DNA of 64,000 bases from Planctomycetota bacterium. Its GTDB lineage: Bacteria > Planctomycetota > UBA1135 > GCA-002686595. This document shows, piece by piece, positions 34,574 to 43,068 of this stretch. Positions within the stretch are counted from its first letter, which is position 1; the number at the start of each line of letters is the position of its first letter. Made by a program: the position numbers and the translations under genes. Below the pieces are notes generated by a model that saw only the letters and a program-made list of their open reading frames with translations, was not told the origin of the DNA and made no database searches. The stretch lies in the NCBI GenBank assembly GCA_012960475.1, contig DUBE01000066.1:1-64000 (forward strand). Reading direction: 5' to 3'.

Positions 34574-35380
34574 CTAGGAGTCCGAGGACGTGAACAGCTT
34601 CTTCGTCCAGGTGGTCAGACTCCCGTGCAGGCGGCGGTCCTGCAGGAGTTTCTTGGCCTCGCAGCGCAACGGGGTCACGGTGATGTACTCATACCCGTCG
34701 TTGGCTTCGTGGGCCTGAGTCGCCAGGACCGTGCAATTCTTGCGCCCTTCGCGCCCGCAGACAATCAGGGTCGGGAGACCTTCCAAATCACGCAGTTGCT
34801 TGGACAGGTTGAAGCCATAGGTCGGGTCCTTCCCTCTGGGAGGGGAGATCAGCACAACTCCGGCCAGATCGGGATCGTCGATCCCCTGGGCCAGAACCAA
34901 ACCCGCAGCGGCTCCCTTGCCCGCGGCGATGATGCGTGAGTGGTGCACTTCCCGCCGACCCTTGAGGTAAGCGCTGCCTGCGTTCAGATCTCGCTTGGCC
35001 ATGGCCCAGAGCACGTCGCGTTGCTTGGGGTTGGAGGTCTTCCAGTTGCAGAGTTCGCTCCTGCTGGATCCATGCCCGCGCAGGTCCAGGGCCAGAACCG
35101 CGAAGCCTCGTTTCTGCCAGGCGATGGCCATGTCCGTCACCTGGCTTGCATCCTGTCCCGCGTCATGCACCAACAATACGGCGGGGTTCTTCTGGTTGAG
35201 CTTCTTGGGAGCGTAGTAGGTCGCCCCGAGTTGAACCTTGTCCTCGGCCGTCAAGCGCACCGGTTGGGCCGTTGCATTGGAAGCGGATACGCGGGTTGGC
35301 CGATATTGGGGAGCCCGAACCTGGGGGGCCATCAGCAGGGGCAGGGATGCACTCAGGCTGAGGACGAGGGCGGATAACAT
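34574..35380 (-). CDS. Alpha/beta hydrolase-fold protein lacking the nucleophile serine
   Basis: This 268-residue exported protein (signal-like MLSALVLSLSASLPLLMA) has the alpha/beta hydrolase plan: AVLLVHDAGQ (oxyanion strand), FAVLALDLRGHGSSR, and a final VCGRE...WTKKLF part. The nucleophile elbow, which should be GxSxG, reads AAGKGAAAG (residues 152-160), with Gly at the Ser position. It is therefore probably not an esterase, but a degenerate fold member with a binding or structural role. The dienelactone hydrolase/prolyl oligopeptidase group is the nearest visual match. Confidence 0.7.
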   Translation of the reverse strand: MLSALVLSLSASLPLLMAPQVRAPQYRPTRVSASNATAQPVRLTAEDKVQLGATYYAPKKLNQKNPAVLLVHDAGQDASQVTDMAIAWQKRGFAVLALDLRGHGSSRSELCNWKTSNPKQRDVLWAMAKRDLNAGSAYLKGRREVHHSRIIAAGKGAAAGLVLAQGIDDPDLAGVVLISPPRGKDPTYGFNLSKQLRDLEGLPTLIVCGREGRKNCTVLATQAHEANDGYEYITVTPLRCEAKKLLQDRRLHGSLTTWTKKLFTSSDS

Positions 35381-35720
35381 GGGCTGGAGGGAGGTTTGGC
35401 CCTACGGGCGGGGCCAGGAGACTGCGTCAGTATCAGGTATTGGGTTCCACGTTGAATACCACTGAGCCGTTGAGAGTAACAGGATTCCTGGGCAAATTAA
35501 GCTCAAAACCTGGGTTTCAGAGCCACGTAGGGGGCATTCGGGTTCCAGAGGGTCGGACCTGGCGGGCGGGTGCTGCCTGGGTTGGCTCCCATTCCAGGAC
35601 TGCCGGACAGTTCCGGTTCCGTCGGCCCCCGGGAATTCAGGGGCCTGGCGTGGTGGGCCTGTTGACTCGGCCCAAACGGCTTCAGGCTCGCCTGATCCTG
35701 TACCAGATGCTCTGCCCCGG
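35381..35720. other. Gene-free intergenic region upstream of the hydrolase-fold gene
   Basis: A 340-base stretch between the Ski2-like helicase 3' end and the start of the hydrolase-fold gene, both on the minus strand. Frames open across it show no protein character. It was checked by eye for tmRNA, RNase P RNA and SRP RNA hallmarks in both orientations, and none was seen. It should carry the helicase gene's transcription end and the hydrolase promoter. Confidence 0.4.
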
Positions 35721-37958
35721 CTACCCCAGCCGCAACTGCCGCCGGGCATCGATCTCGTCCCGGTTGATCGCCAGGACCGCTTCGTCGAGTTTTTCTCCCA
35801 GGTCCCAGGAGACATCAATGGCTCGTTTCGTGTTGCGCATCAATTGGATCGACATGCGCAGGACCCGGCAGAAGTCTCCCGGGGTGGCGTCCATCAGGTC
35901 TTCCAGTTCTTCCATTGGGGCTCCCTCGTACCAGGCCACTGCGGCTTCCGTCAGGCCCCAGTCGGGCTGCTTGATGGCTGGTTCGATGCCCAGGCGATGT
36001 TCCTGGCGTCCGGCCTGGCTCAGAATCGCCGCTGCCTCTCCTCGTAGATCGCCAAATAGCTTCTTTGGAACAAAGCGCCGGAAGCGGCCGCGTTCTTCGT
36101 GGATCAGCCCCACGAAGATCACCATCAGACCCTGGGGCGAGATTTCCTCCAGGCAGCCGCTGAAGAGCAATTGGGTCACCTGGACCTCGTGGCCCGAGAG
36201 CAGTCGCGCGATCTTGCCCCGTGGGCTGACCTCTTCTCCTTCCAAGTACCCCAGGGATTCCAGGAATTTCAACCGGTTCTTGACCGCACGGCGTTGATCA
36301 TCACGCTGGTGAGCGCGGGCCTTCTTGCTACCTCCGCGAGCCTGGAATTGGGCGAAGGAACAATCGAAAGCTTCCTGCAATCGATCCCGTCCGGCGGCCT
36401 CCACCAGGTGCAGGATAGTTGAGTAGGACAGAAGGAAGCGACTGGTGACTGGCTCGGGTTTGCCCGCGAACAATCGCTCCAGAGGTGCCTCCACCAGATC
36501 GCGGTTGCCCAGCACAGAGTAGACCCAACCCTTGGGATCGATGCCCTGGCGTCCGGCGCGCCCCGCCATCTGCAGGTAGTCCCGTGTGCGCAACCAATCG
36601 AAGCTGATCCCATCGAACTTGCGCAACTGGCTGAAGATCACTGAGCGCGCGGGCATGTTGATGCCCAAAGCAAAAGTCTCGGTTGTGAAGAGCAGCTTGA
36701 TCAGACCAGCGGTGAACATGCGCTCAACCAGTTCCTTGTGCACGGGCAACAGCCCCGCATGGTGGTATGCGACCCCTCCCAGGGCCATTTGCATGATCTC
36801 TCCCCGCAGGAATTTTCGCGGCAGTTGGAAGATTGCGAGCAACTCATCCTGCAACTGGTGCATGCGCTGGACATCCTGCGAGTTGAGCAGCTCCCGGCGT
36901 TGGTTTTGGTGTGCTAATCGTTCCACATCCTTGCGGCTGAACGAAAACACCAGGGCGGGCAGGCGGTCCTGCTCCACCAGTTCATCGATCAGGCTCCGGG
37001 AGTCCGGGCGGTCCGGGGCCGGTCGTTGGCCACCGCGGCCGCGCCCTCCACCTCGTCTGCGTCGCCGTTCACCGCGGCGCTGGTTGCGTTCTGTGTCGAG
37101 GATCTCTTGCGCTTTCTTGCGGGCGATCTTCAAGCGGCCTGGATCAAAGGTGCCCGACGCTTCGGAGTGCATCCAATGGGAGAGGGGCACGGGTCGGCGT
37201 TCCTCATGGATCACCACGCTTTTCTGGGGGCGAACTTCCCCGATCCAAGCACCCAACTCGGTCACATTGGAGATCGTGGCCGAGAGACAGATCAAGCGTA
37301 TGTGGGGGGGCAGAAAGATCAGGCACTCTTCCCAGACCATGCCGCGCTCTCTATCGTCCAAGAAGTGCACCTCGTCGAAGACCACATACTCGACCTTTTC
37401 CACCAGGTCGGAGTTTTCGAAGATGGCGTTGCGCAAAATTTCGGTGGTCATCACCAGCACCTGGGCCTGGGCCGAAATCGTCACGTCCCCGGTCATGATG
37501 CCCACATGCACATTGGGGTCCTCCTTGAAGTCGCGGTACTTTTGGCTGGAGAGGGCCTTGATCGGGGCGGTGTAGATCACTCGGCGCCCGCGGTGCACAG
37601 CATCCAGGGCGGCGTACTCTGCCACCAAGGTCTTGCCCGCGCCTGTGGGGGCGGCCACCAACACATTCTGGCCCGCTCGTACCGCTTCGATGGCCTTGAT
37701 CTGGAAGGGCTGCAGAGTGAACTTGCCCCATTGGATCACCCGGCCCTTGTCGTCAAAAACCTCTTCTTTGCGGGAGGCCGTTGGCTCTTGGTTGGGAGGG
37801 GTCCAAGCTGGGGCATCAGATTCCTCGTCTCCGTCTGTGGGGGTGGGCTTTTCCCCTGCCCTGGGGTGCTTGCGGGGGGGCAGATCGTCTGGCATCACCC
37901 CGAAGGGGAGGGGCTCGTTGGGGTCAGGCATGGGCAGGGGGCCAGGCAAAGCGGTCAA
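35721..37958 (-). CDS. Ski2/Mtr4-like DExH-box RNA helicase
   Basis: This 745-residue superfamily-2 helicase has FQIKAIEAVRAGQNVLVAAPTGAGKT (Q-motif-like and Walker A at 103-110), TAPIKALSSQKYRDF, motif II DEVH at 195-198 and LSATISN. Motif V/VI is TTETFALGINMPARSV...RDYLQMAGRAGRQG. The C-terminal ~180 residues match the DSHCT domain. This Ski2-like group covers eukaryotic exosome helicases and bacterial HelY proteins. An Arg/Gly-rich insert (291-312, RRxERRRRRGGGRGRGG-like) between the two RecA domains could bind RNA. The first ~60 residues are Pro-rich and low complexity. RNA unwinding/decay is the likely role; no exosome-type nuclease gene is adjacent. Confidence 0.88.
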   Translation of the reverse strand: MTALPGPLPMPDPNEPLPFGVMPDDLPPRKHPRAGEKPTPTDGDEESDAPAWTPPNQEPTASRKEEVFDDKGRVIQWGKFTLQPFQIKAIEAVRAGQNVLVAAPTGAGKTLVAEYAALDAVHRGRRVIYTAPIKALSSQKYRDFKEDPNVHVGIMTGDVTISAQAQVLVMTTEILRNAIFENSDLVEKVEYVVFDEVHFLDDRERGMVWEECLIFLPPHIRLICLSATISNVTELGAWIGEVRPQKSVVIHEERRPVPLSHWMHSEASGTFDPGRLKIARKKAQEILDTERNQRRGERRRRRGGGRGRGGQRPAPDRPDSRSLIDELVEQDRLPALVFSFSRKDVERLAHQNQRRELLNSQDVQRMHQLQDELLAIFQLPRKFLRGEIMQMALGGVAYHHAGLLPVHKELVERMFTAGLIKLLFTTETFALGINMPARSVIFSQLRKFDGISFDWLRTRDYLQMAGRAGRQGIDPKGWVYSVLGNRDLVEAPLERLFAGKPEPVTSRFLLSYSTILHLVEAAGRDRLQEAFDCSFAQFQARGGSKKARAHQRDDQRRAVKNRLKFLESLGYLEGEEVSPRGKIARLLSGHEVQVTQLLFSGCLEEISPQGLMVIFVGLIHEERGRFRRFVPKKLFGDLRGEAAAILSQAGRQEHRLGIEPAIKQPDWGLTEAAVAWYEGAPMEELEDLMDATPGDFCRVLRMSIQLMRNTKRAIDVSWDLGEKLDEAVLAINRDEIDARRQLRLG

Positions 37959-38120
37959 GAAATGAATGACTTCCTAGCCGACAATGGGGTCGTCTTGCTT
38001 GAGACGGCGGTCGCAAGTCGTTATCTAACTACTCTAGGAGCCGCGGAACAACCCTCTGCAGCAAGACCCGGCCAGCTCCACTCGAGCAGCAACACCCCGC
38101 CCACACCAAGCAATACACAC

Positions 38121-38375
38121 ATGTCCATCGAATCCCGCAGCGTACAGCCCCTCACTCGCCAGGTTTCTCACCTCAAGGTTCTCTCGCGCCTGCTGGGCCA
38201 CGAGCTCAATGCTCAGTCAAGTGGCCGCAGTATCAGCCTCTCCCGCGACGAGGTCATTGAGATGCAGACGACTCTTGATCTCTTCATCGAGGAGGCCACC
38301 CGTTGCCTGGGTGCGGGCTCCAGCATGGGGTCGCTGCGCAGCACCGAGCCCACCCTGATGTCGGCTCGTAACTGA
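38121..38375 (+). CDS. Small hypothetical helical protein
   Basis: An 84-residue frame starting at ATG 38121. It reads as two likely helices (SHLKVLSRLLGHELNAQ and RDEVIEMQTTLDLFIEEATRCLG) with a Ser-rich tail. No family was recognised. It sits alone between divergent and parallel genes: 162 bases after the start of the leftward helicase and 70 bases before the FtsQ-like gene. The longer open frame beginning at 37026 is a shadow of the helicase; only this last part has independent protein character. Support is modest. Confidence 0.4.
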   Translation: MSIESRSVQPLTRQVSHLKVLSRLLGHELNAQSSGRSISLSRDEVIEMQTTLDLFIEEATRCLGAGSSMGSLRSTEPTLMSARN

Positions 38376-38445
38376 GTTCGGCGGGGGCTGACACGCCCCG
38401 TCCCGCTGGATACTGCCAGCGTGCGCGGGCGCGGCCCTTGTTTCC

Positions 38446-39327
38446 ATGATGGTGCGCCCGATCCACATGCCCACTCGGGCTCAGCTTTCCCCTCGTCGTG
38501 GGGCGGTTCCCTTCTGGGTTCCTGTGGCCCTGGTCATTTTGGCTGTGGGTATCGGGGCGGTACTGTTGGAGCGCAGCGCCCTGGACCGGGGAGTGGCTCG
38601 GGTGGATCTGGCGCGTTACCGGCTGCACCATGGGCAGGCCTGGTTCAGTCAGGACTGGCGGCAGGAACTCGAGGACTTGTTGCTGCGTCACCGGGCCCTT
38701 TTGGTTACGGACCACGAAGCGCGCGCGGCCCTGCGTGCGGACATCTTGGCCCTGCCCTTTGTAGCGCAGGTGGAGCCGGGTGAAGTGCTTTGGCCCGCAG
38801 GTCTGACCCTGCGCGTTCGTCTTGCGGAGCCGATTGCTTGCGTACGAATAGGTCAAGAGTTTTGGCCCATTGCTGCGGATGGGAGCTTGCTACCCGGCGG
38901 GAGCTATGCGCCCCATCAAAGGGGACCAGACTTCTTGCCCGTGCTGGTGCCCACTCCTCTGGAGTGGGAACAGGATTTTCCATCCTTTGGGGAGCCAAGC
39001 TCCGACAGTCTGTTGCTCTCTGCCCTCTCTCTGGTGCGCCCCTTTCGGGAACATCTCAACGCCGATGAGCGCGCTCTCTTTGGACGCGTGGTTTTCGATG
39101 TAAGCGCCGGGGTTGCGCCGGACGGATTACCCGGGGGAGCGGTCCTTCGTCTGGAGGGCAAGCGGGTGATACCCTTTGGTGATGCACCCCTCGAACGGGG
39201 GCCTGGTGAACTGCCCGACCGCATCAAATGGGAGCACGCTGTGGAAGGGCTCCTGGACGCTGCCGAAGGCGCTGATTGGAGGGTCCTGGATGTGCGTTGG
39301 GATGTTCCCGAGAGGGATGGTAAGTGA
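38446..39327 (+). CDS. Single-pass membrane protein with FtsQ/DivIB-like region
   Basis: This 293-residue protein has a short cytoplasmic start, one transmembrane helix (VPFWVPVALVILAVGIGAVLLE) and a periplasmic body. The segment ADILALPFVAQVEPGEVLWPAGLTLRVRLAEPIACVRIGQEFWPIAADGSLLP resembles the FtsQ POTRA-to-beta junction (values like LPFV...V...P.TL.I.V.E..P). FtsQ scaffolds the divisome, but no ftsA, ftsZ or mur gene is nearby, and the first gene of a three-gene set is an odd place for it. ATG 38446 or 38449 are both possible starts. It overlaps the next gene by 11 bases. Confidence 0.45.
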   Translation: MMVRPIHMPTRAQLSPRRGAVPFWVPVALVILAVGIGAVLLERSALDRGVARVDLARYRLHHGQAWFSQDWRQELEDLLLRHRALLVTDHEARAALRADILALPFVAQVEPGEVLWPAGLTLRVRLAEPIACVRIGQEFWPIAADGSLLPGGSYAPHQRGPDFLPVLVPTPLEWEQDFPSFGEPSSDSLLLSALSLVRPFREHLNADERALFGRVVFDVSAGVAPDGLPGGAVLRLEGKRVIPFGDAPLERGPGELPDRIKWEHAVEGLLDAAEGADWRVLDVRWDVPERDGK

Positions 39328-39922
39328 ACATTGGCGCGGGGCTTGGAGGGGCATCTTCGGCATGTTGCGCCTGATGTTCGGATTGTGCGCTACGGGCTTG
39401 TTGTTGGCGCTTCCCGGTCCTTTGGGGCATCTCCTGGGGGATGGGTCGCGCTTCTCGGGAGTGGCTCTGACCTGGCTCCTGTTGGCGGGTCTGCCCGGGG
39501 GCCGTCCGCCGTCCGTGGGGGTCGTTCTGGGTTGTGCCTTGCCCGGCCTGGCGGCGGCCACACGTCTGGACCCGGGCAGGGGGTTTCAAGTCCATGGGTT
39601 GCAACTGATTCTGGCCCTCTTGTTGATCGCCTTGCTTGCCGACGGAGCCCACCGGGCGGCCGATGAGAATTCCAGGAGTCCCGCCCGGGTCCATTCCTAT
39701 GAACTCGCCTGGTGGGGCTGCTTGATATTGCCCGCGACACTGGCCGCCTGTTGGACCTGGGGCGGACTGAACAGCCGACCGGATTGGTTGCAGGCCTTGG
39801 TGCAATTGGGCCCCTTTGAGAATTACTTTTGTGCCACATTGCCCAGTGGTCTGGGGGATGCACCCTGGCTGACTCTTGTGCCTTGGTTGTTGGTGCGCTT
39901 GCCCCAGAAGACAAGTCCATGA
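39317..39922 (+). CDS. Multi-pass membrane protein, unknown function
   Basis: A 201-residue hydrophobic protein starting at ATG 39317, inside the end of the preceding gene. About five transmembrane helices are likely (LRLMFGLCATGLLLALPGPL, VALTWLLLAG..., LQLILALLLIALLAD, WWGCLILPATLAACW, LTLVPWLLVR). No catalytic or transporter signature was recognised. Its stop overlaps the next start by 4 bases (ATGA at 39919-39922), so all three genes of the set are translationally coupled and their products probably form one membrane assembly. Confidence 0.65.
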   Translation: MVSEHWRGAWRGIFGMLRLMFGLCATGLLLALPGPLGHLLGDGSRFSGVALTWLLLAGLPGGRPPSVGVVLGCALPGLAAATRLDPGRGFQVHGLQLILALLLIALLADGAHRAADENSRSPARVHSYELAWWGCLILPATLAACWTWGGLNSRPDWLQALVQLGPFENYFCATLPSGLGDAPWLTLVPWLLVRLPQKTSP

Positions 39923-40986
39923 TCTTCTTGCTGGGAATCCTCCTGGGCCTTGGGCTTGCTCCTCAAGACAATCGTCTGCACCGGCTTGAGTTGCGAGTGC
40001 AGGGTCCTCTGAGCGAGGTGCGCCTTGATTGCGGTTCCGCGGGGGCTACTCTTTGGCGGGGGGAGGTCCTGGGGGGTGAATCCCGGGTATTGACCTTGCC
40101 GGTACCAGTTTCCAAGGCACGTGCAGGAGAACTCAAGATCGACGTGCGCGGAGGAGGATCAGCTGATGTGGAAAGCTGGCTAGTGGAGAACGCTCCTCTG
40201 CCCGGGTTCCTTCATTCGCGATCTGCGCCCGGTCCCATTCCCCCTGTGCGTCGGCTGGGTTTGAGCGCCGCCTTGATGCTGGTCCTGGCCGGCGTCGGGG
40301 GGCTGGGTCTTCGACGACGACCGCGTTGGGCTCTGGTCTGGGGGAGTGCGGGAGCCTTGACTCTGGTGCTATTGCCCCGCACGGAACCAACCACCCCTGG
40401 GGCCCTCAGGATTTTTGAGGGCCAGCGCGAGGGTCAGAACATTCGCTGGCTGCGCACCGATGCGGGGATCGCGAGCCTGATCCTGCCCGAAGAGAGCAGC
40501 CTGTTGCGAGTCCTGACTCCGGCCCTGGCTCCGGGTCAGGGCAGTACACCCATCAACTTCATGGTCGATGACGGTGGCTCGGGGGGAGCGGGTGGTGGGG
40601 ACTTGATTCAGGTCAGCACTCCAGCGGGTACCCGTTTGGCTGCGAGCTTTGAATGCCGTCGACTGTTTGGGATCCTGCAGCCCGACCTGCTGGGCTTTGG
40701 TACCTTGGCCCGGGTCTGGAGCCGTGGGCTCTCGGGGGGCGGCGATGATCCCTGGATCCACCACGGTCCCTGGGCCCTGGGGACTGTTTTGCCAGACCCG
40801 CTGCCTGGTCCGGCACCCCCGGGCTGGCTTTCTGCGGGTCTGCCCCAGGGGCGTGGCATTCTGCTGGCCCGGGTGGCTGGGACGGGGCCCGGGGGCGGCG
40901 ATCCCCGTGCGGAATCGGTCTGGGTGCGGATGGTGGGATTCGGGGAATTGGGCCGCTGGCCCGTCCGGAGGCCCTTGGATCGTTGA
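39919..40986 (+). CDS. Membrane/exported protein, unknown function
   Basis: A 355-residue protein starting at ATG 39919 with a signal-like segment (IFLLGILLGLGLAPQ). It then has a beta-rich region (LELRVQGPLSEVRLDCGS), two transmembrane helices around residues 115-160 (AALMLVLAGVGGLGLR and WGSAGALTLVLL), and a Gly/Pro-rich C-terminal domain. It has no recognised family. It is the third member of the coupled 38446-40986 set. rplM follows after 166 bases, so the operon probably ends here. Confidence 0.6.
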   Translation: MIFLLGILLGLGLAPQDNRLHRLELRVQGPLSEVRLDCGSAGATLWRGEVLGGESRVLTLPVPVSKARAGELKIDVRGGGSADVESWLVENAPLPGFLHSRSAPGPIPPVRRLGLSAALMLVLAGVGGLGLRRRPRWALVWGSAGALTLVLLPRTEPTTPGALRIFEGQREGQNIRWLRTDAGIASLILPEESSLLRVLTPALAPGQGSTPINFMVDDGGSGGAGGGDLIQVSTPAGTRLAASFECRRLFGILQPDLLGFGTLARVWSRGLSGGGDDPWIHHGPWALGTVLPDPLPGPAPPGWLSAGLPQGRGILLARVAGTGPGGGDPRAESVWVRMVGFGELGRWPVRRPLDR

Positions 40987-41152
40987 ATAATCGGGCTGGG
41001 ACTTGATCAGGAGGGGGGGCATGCCTATCCTCTTGCGCCCACTTCCGGACGGCATGCTGGCCGGGCGGTGGGTTCTGTGTGTCCGGCTCCTGTCTAAATG
41101 TCTCGGCACGACTTCCTGCAACCAGCCTTTTGGCTCCCCTTATCCTGGCCCC

Positions 41153-41584
41153 ATGAAGACCACCCACGTCTGCGCTTCCGACACGGAAGAACGCTGGCTT
41201 CTGTTTGATGCCTCCAAGCATGTGCTTGGTCGTATGGCGAGCTCCATTGCCACGAGATTGATTGGCAAGGACCGTCCCACCTGGACCCCCAGCCAGGGCG
41301 GCAACACCCATGTGATCGTGATCAATGCCGAGCAGCCCCAGCTGTCCGGTGCCAAGCGGCAGAAAAAGGAATACGCCCACCACACGGGTTATCCCGGTGG
41401 TCGTCGCGTGCGTACGGTGGATGATCTGCTTGAGCGGAGGCCCACCGATGTGGTCACACTGGCTGTGCGCCGTATGTTGCCCAAGGGGCGTCTGGGACAC
41501 AGTATCCTGTCCAACCTCAAGGTCTACACCGGCCCGGATCATCCTCACGCGGCTCAAAAGCCGACCCTGGTCGAGTCTCTCTAG
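41153..41584 (+). CDS. rplM: Ribosomal protein L13
   Basis: This 143-residue protein has the conserved L13 pattern: W.LFDASKHVLGRMASSIATRLIGKD near the start, GNTHVIVINAEQPQLSG and the closing MLPKGRLGHSILSNLKVYTGPDHPH. L13 is an early assembly protein of the 50S subunit. The start is ATG 41153; the open frame extends 50 codons further up but without similarity. It forms the usual pair with rpsI, 50 bases apart. Confidence 0.96.
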   Translation: MKTTHVCASDTEERWLLFDASKHVLGRMASSIATRLIGKDRPTWTPSQGGNTHVIVINAEQPQLSGAKRQKKEYAHHTGYPGGRRVRTVDDLLERRPTDVVTLAVRRMLPKGRLGHSILSNLKVYTGPDHPHAAQKPTLVESL

Positions 41585-41634
41585 ACCCGGCGCGTTCAAC
41601 AAACCAACAACCCACTCATCCTTTTCGATTCACT

Positions 41635-42033
41635 ATGGCCGTCACCAATCCTTGGACCTGGGGCCTTGGCCGACGCAAGTCTGCCACCGCGCGCGTGCGT
41701 CTTAAGCCTGGCGCAGGCGCTTTCATCATCAATGGCAAGCCCGTTGACGAGTACTTCCGCACCCACCAGACACGCGGAGCAGTGGCTTCAGCACTGGATT
41801 GCACCGAATCCGGCTCCCAGTACGACATCTTCTGCAATGTGAACGGTGGGGGTACCACCGGTCAGGCAGGAGCTGTTTCCCTGGGCCTGGCCCGGGCCCT
41901 GCTCAAGATCAATCCGGCCACCTTTGAGGCCCTGCGCGAGAATGGCCTCCTGACCCGGGACCAGCGCATGAAAGAGCGCAAGAAGTACGGCCGCCGTGGT
42001 GCGCGCCGGGGCTTCCAATTCTCCAAGCGCTAG
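41635..42033 (+). CDS. rpsI: Ribosomal protein S9
   Basis: This 132-residue protein has GLGRRKSATARVRLKPGAGAFIINGKPVDEYF near the start and a C-terminal LLTRDQRMKERKKYGRRGARRGFQFSKR, the normal S9 ending whose Lys/Arg tail reaches the tRNA in the P site. The length is standard. It completes the rplM-rpsI operon, which ends at the strong terminator downstream. Confidence 0.96.
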   Translation: MAVTNPWTWGLGRRKSATARVRLKPGAGAFIINGKPVDEYFRTHQTRGAVASALDCTESGSQYDIFCNVNGGGTTGQAGAVSLGLARALLKINPATFEALRENGLLTRDQRMKERKKYGRRGARRGFQFSKR

Positions 42034-42108
42034 TTTATTGCTGGATTGGTTCCAGGCCCCTGGGCTTGGAGCCTCTCTTGGCCTGCCCAAGGACAACTCT
42101 TCAAGAGT

Positions 42109-42144
42109 CCCCCGGTTCCTTCTCGGAACCGGGGGATTCATTTT
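42109..42144 (+). terminator. Rho-independent terminator after rpsI
   Basis: An 11-bp perfect stem, CCCCCGGTTCC (42109-42119) with GGAACCGGGGG (42125-42135), closes the 5-nt loop TTCTC. It is followed by ATTCATTTT. It lies 75 bases after the S9 stop and ends the ribosomal protein operon before yebC. Confidence 0.85.
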
Positions 42145-42221
42145 GTTATCTGTGGGGCTCATGAGGAGGGGACCACCTGCCCTTCCAGACCCTTCCCAGA
42201 CCCTCAGCCCCTCACGCCAGA

Positions 42222-42989
42222 ATGGCCGGTCACAGTCACAGCGCAAATATCAAGCACCGCAAGAACGCGGTGGACGCCAAACGAGCCAAGATCTTCAACA
42301 AGATCGCTCGCAACATTCTCTCCGCCGTTCGCCAGGCCGGTCCCGATCCTGAGACAAATCTCAAGCTCAAGTACGCCTTGGAGAAGGCTCGGGCGGCAAA
42401 TATGCCGAAAGATAATGTGGAGCGCGTGATCAAGCGCGGCGCCGGGGACAAGGGCGGGGACGCCTTTGAGGAGCTTATCTATGAGGGCTACGCCCCTGGA
42501 GGAGTCGCCTTGCTTGTGTGCTGCCTGACTGACAACCGCAGCCGAACGGCACCTGACGTGAAATTCATTCTGGAGAAAAACGGCGGTAATCTGGGCGCCA
42601 GCGGGTCGGTCGCCTTCCTGTTCGACTTCCAGTCGATCTTCTTGGTGGATATGAGTCCCGAAGAGGGCGAAGCGGTGGACGAGGACAAGGTCATGGAAGT
42701 GGCCCTGGAGGCCGGTGCTGAAGATGTATCCGTGGAAGACGGGGTGGCCATGGTCCTGGCGCCGCCCCAGGACTTCCTGAGCGTCAAGGCTCCCCTGGAG
42801 GAGGGCGGCCTGATGCTGCTTTCCGCTGAGACCGGCTACATCCCCCAGAACACGGTGGAGATCACTTCCAAAGATGATGCCCGCAAGATCTTGAAACTGA
42901 TCGATGCACTTGAGGACAATGATGACGTCCAGAGCGTCTATTCCAATCACGACATGCCCGGCGAGTGGCTCGAAGAGCTTTCGAGCTGA
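42222..42989 (+). CDS. yebC: YebC/TACO1 family protein
   Basis: This 255-residue protein begins MAGHSHSANIKHRKNAVDAKRAKIFNKIARNI (the signature AGHSxWxxIKHxK with Ser for Trp), then NLKLKYALEKARAANMPKDNVERVIKRG and EELIYEGYAPGGVALLV, and ends with VQSVYSNHDMP. All three family domains are present. The family acts on translation of proline-rich stretches or as a DNA-binding regulator, depending on the member. Normal length. It precedes the signalling cluster at 43069 by 79 bases, and may or may not be co-transcribed with it. Confidence 0.93.
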   Translation: MAGHSHSANIKHRKNAVDAKRAKIFNKIARNILSAVRQAGPDPETNLKLKYALEKARAANMPKDNVERVIKRGAGDKGGDAFEELIYEGYAPGGVALLVCCLTDNRSRTAPDVKFILEKNGGNLGASGSVAFLFDFQSIFLVDMSPEEGEAVDEDKVMEVALEAGAEDVSVEDGVAMVLAPPQDFLSVKAPLEEGGLMLLSAETGYIPQNTVEITSKDDARKILKLIDALEDNDDVQSVYSNHDMPGEWLEELSS

Positions 42990-43068
42990 CTTTGAGCGGA
43001 CAGCTTCCGGACCAGGACCACAAGACAAAGCAACAACAACCAAGTTACAAGATAGGAGAGCAACGACT

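Noticed and set aside
35381-35720. Possible structured RNA (tmRNA, RNase P, SRP) in the gene-free region
   Set aside because: No hallmark sequences of these RNAs were found in either strand.
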